Source of the DNA: Pseudofulvimonas gallinarii
GTDB lineage: Bacteria; Pseudomonadota; Gammaproteobacteria; Xanthomonadales; UBA2363
Direction: 5' to 3'
Length of the DNA: 64,000 bases
Assembly: GCF_004343305.1 (NCBI RefSeq)
Contig: NZ_SMAF01000002.1
Span: 1-64,000, forward strand
The translations under genes and the position numbers were made by a program. This document shows, piece after piece, positions 61,347 to 64,000 of this stretch (position 1 is the stretch's first letter; every line of letters begins with the position of its first letter). Below the pieces are notes generated by a model. That model did not search any database. It had not been told where the DNA came from and saw only the letters and a program-made list of their open reading frames with translations.

Positions 61347-61352
61347 TATAGC
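61347..61352 (+). promoter_or_regulatory. -10-like TATAGC just before the Smr gene
   Basis: TATAGC lies 7 bp before the ATG at 61360; CAGGAG at 61335 is too far upstream to serve as ribosome-binding site. A leaderless transcript is possible. Confidence 0.3.
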
Positions 61353-61359
61353 AAGCACC

Positions 61360-63824
<2,465 letters not shown>

Positions 63825-63831
63825 GCGCAGC

Positions 63832-63899
63832 GGCGGCGCACCTTGCGCCGCCCCGCACCATCGAACGGCGCGCGGCGAAAGCCCGCGCCGTTTGCGTTT
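63832..63899 (+). terminator. Tandem hairpins ending lpdA
   Basis: The first hairpin, 63832-63852, is a perfect 9-bp stem GGCGGCGCA / TGCGCCGCC with no T run. The second, 63865-63891, is an ACGGCGCG / CGCGCCGT stem capped by GGC-GAAA-GCC (GNRA loop), followed by TTTGCGTTT. The second is the likely rho-independent terminator. Confidence 0.7.
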
Positions 63900-64000
63900 C
63901 CGATGGCAGGTCAGGGAACGGGTTGTTGCAGACGCACACACCTTGTGCCCAAACGTACAAGGGTCAGCCGGCAAAACCGCCGCTAGGGTGACCGCGGATC

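Overview
The window is high-GC bacterial chromosome with dense coding on both strands and many ATGA start/stop overlaps. Gene content and order point to a gammaproteobacterium of the Xanthomonadales (Lysobacterales), probably near Rhodanobacteraceae or Xanthomonadaceae. Supporting evidence: the pilG-gshB-tonB-algH-ruvX-pyrB order, an RpfE-type protein, surE-pcm-nlpD without rpoS behind it, dnaB-alr, a peptidyl-Asp-type metalloprotease, and secreted proteins ending in an IFxNGFE-like tail. No rRNA, tRNA or CRISPR array was seen. The species is not known from the sequence.

Layout. 1-350: 3' end of an IS66-type transposase with a duplicated 21-codon block. 351-10361 (minus): the Pil-Chp chemosensory operon pilG-pilH-pilI-pilJ-chpA-chpC, controlling type IV pilus twitching. 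10508-14416 (plus): gshB, a TonB3-like gene, algH/yqgE, ruvX and pyrB. 14420-16069 (minus): pssA-holD-rimI. 16276-21949: DUF4124 protein, glutathione transferase, pgi, a BNR/sialidase-like propeller, an EF-hand protein and two small unknowns. 22076-29861: M13 peptidase, rhomboid protease, alkyltransferase-like protein, a PhoU-like/Pit phosphate pair and an aldehyde dehydrogenase. 29905-37110: a G8-domain surface protein, an SLC13 permease, a D-2-hydroxyglutarate dehydrogenase-like flavoprotein and divergent serA, which plausibly act together in serine synthesis.

37493-38969 is the accessory island: a consensus-like promoter, a GTTAGGC core site, two well-formed attC recombination sites and three cassette-like units (zinc-ribbon protein, geneless cassette, membrane protein), with no integron integrase in the window. 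It is followed by a 126-bp REP doublet (REPIN-like) inside a pair of 30-bp direct repeats. A second copy of the 126-bp element lies at 55055-55180 in the opposite orientation.

39021-47838: an RpfE-type protein, an ABC exporter with a DesK/DesR-type two-component system, a class III aminotransferase with a structured leader, and an LplT-PlsC-like fusion. 48163-55339: secreted metalloprotease, a HipA_2/DUF3037 pair, alr, dnaB, and an MCE-domain protein with its lipoprotein partner. 55340-63824: a secreted beta-helix protein, queF, an AlkB-like dioxygenase, nlpD, pcm, surE, an Smr-domain protein and lpdA.

The least explained items are the integrase-less cassette cluster, the paired REPIN elements, the shared C-terminal GFE tail on unlinked secreted proteins, and the HipA_2/DUF3037 pair.
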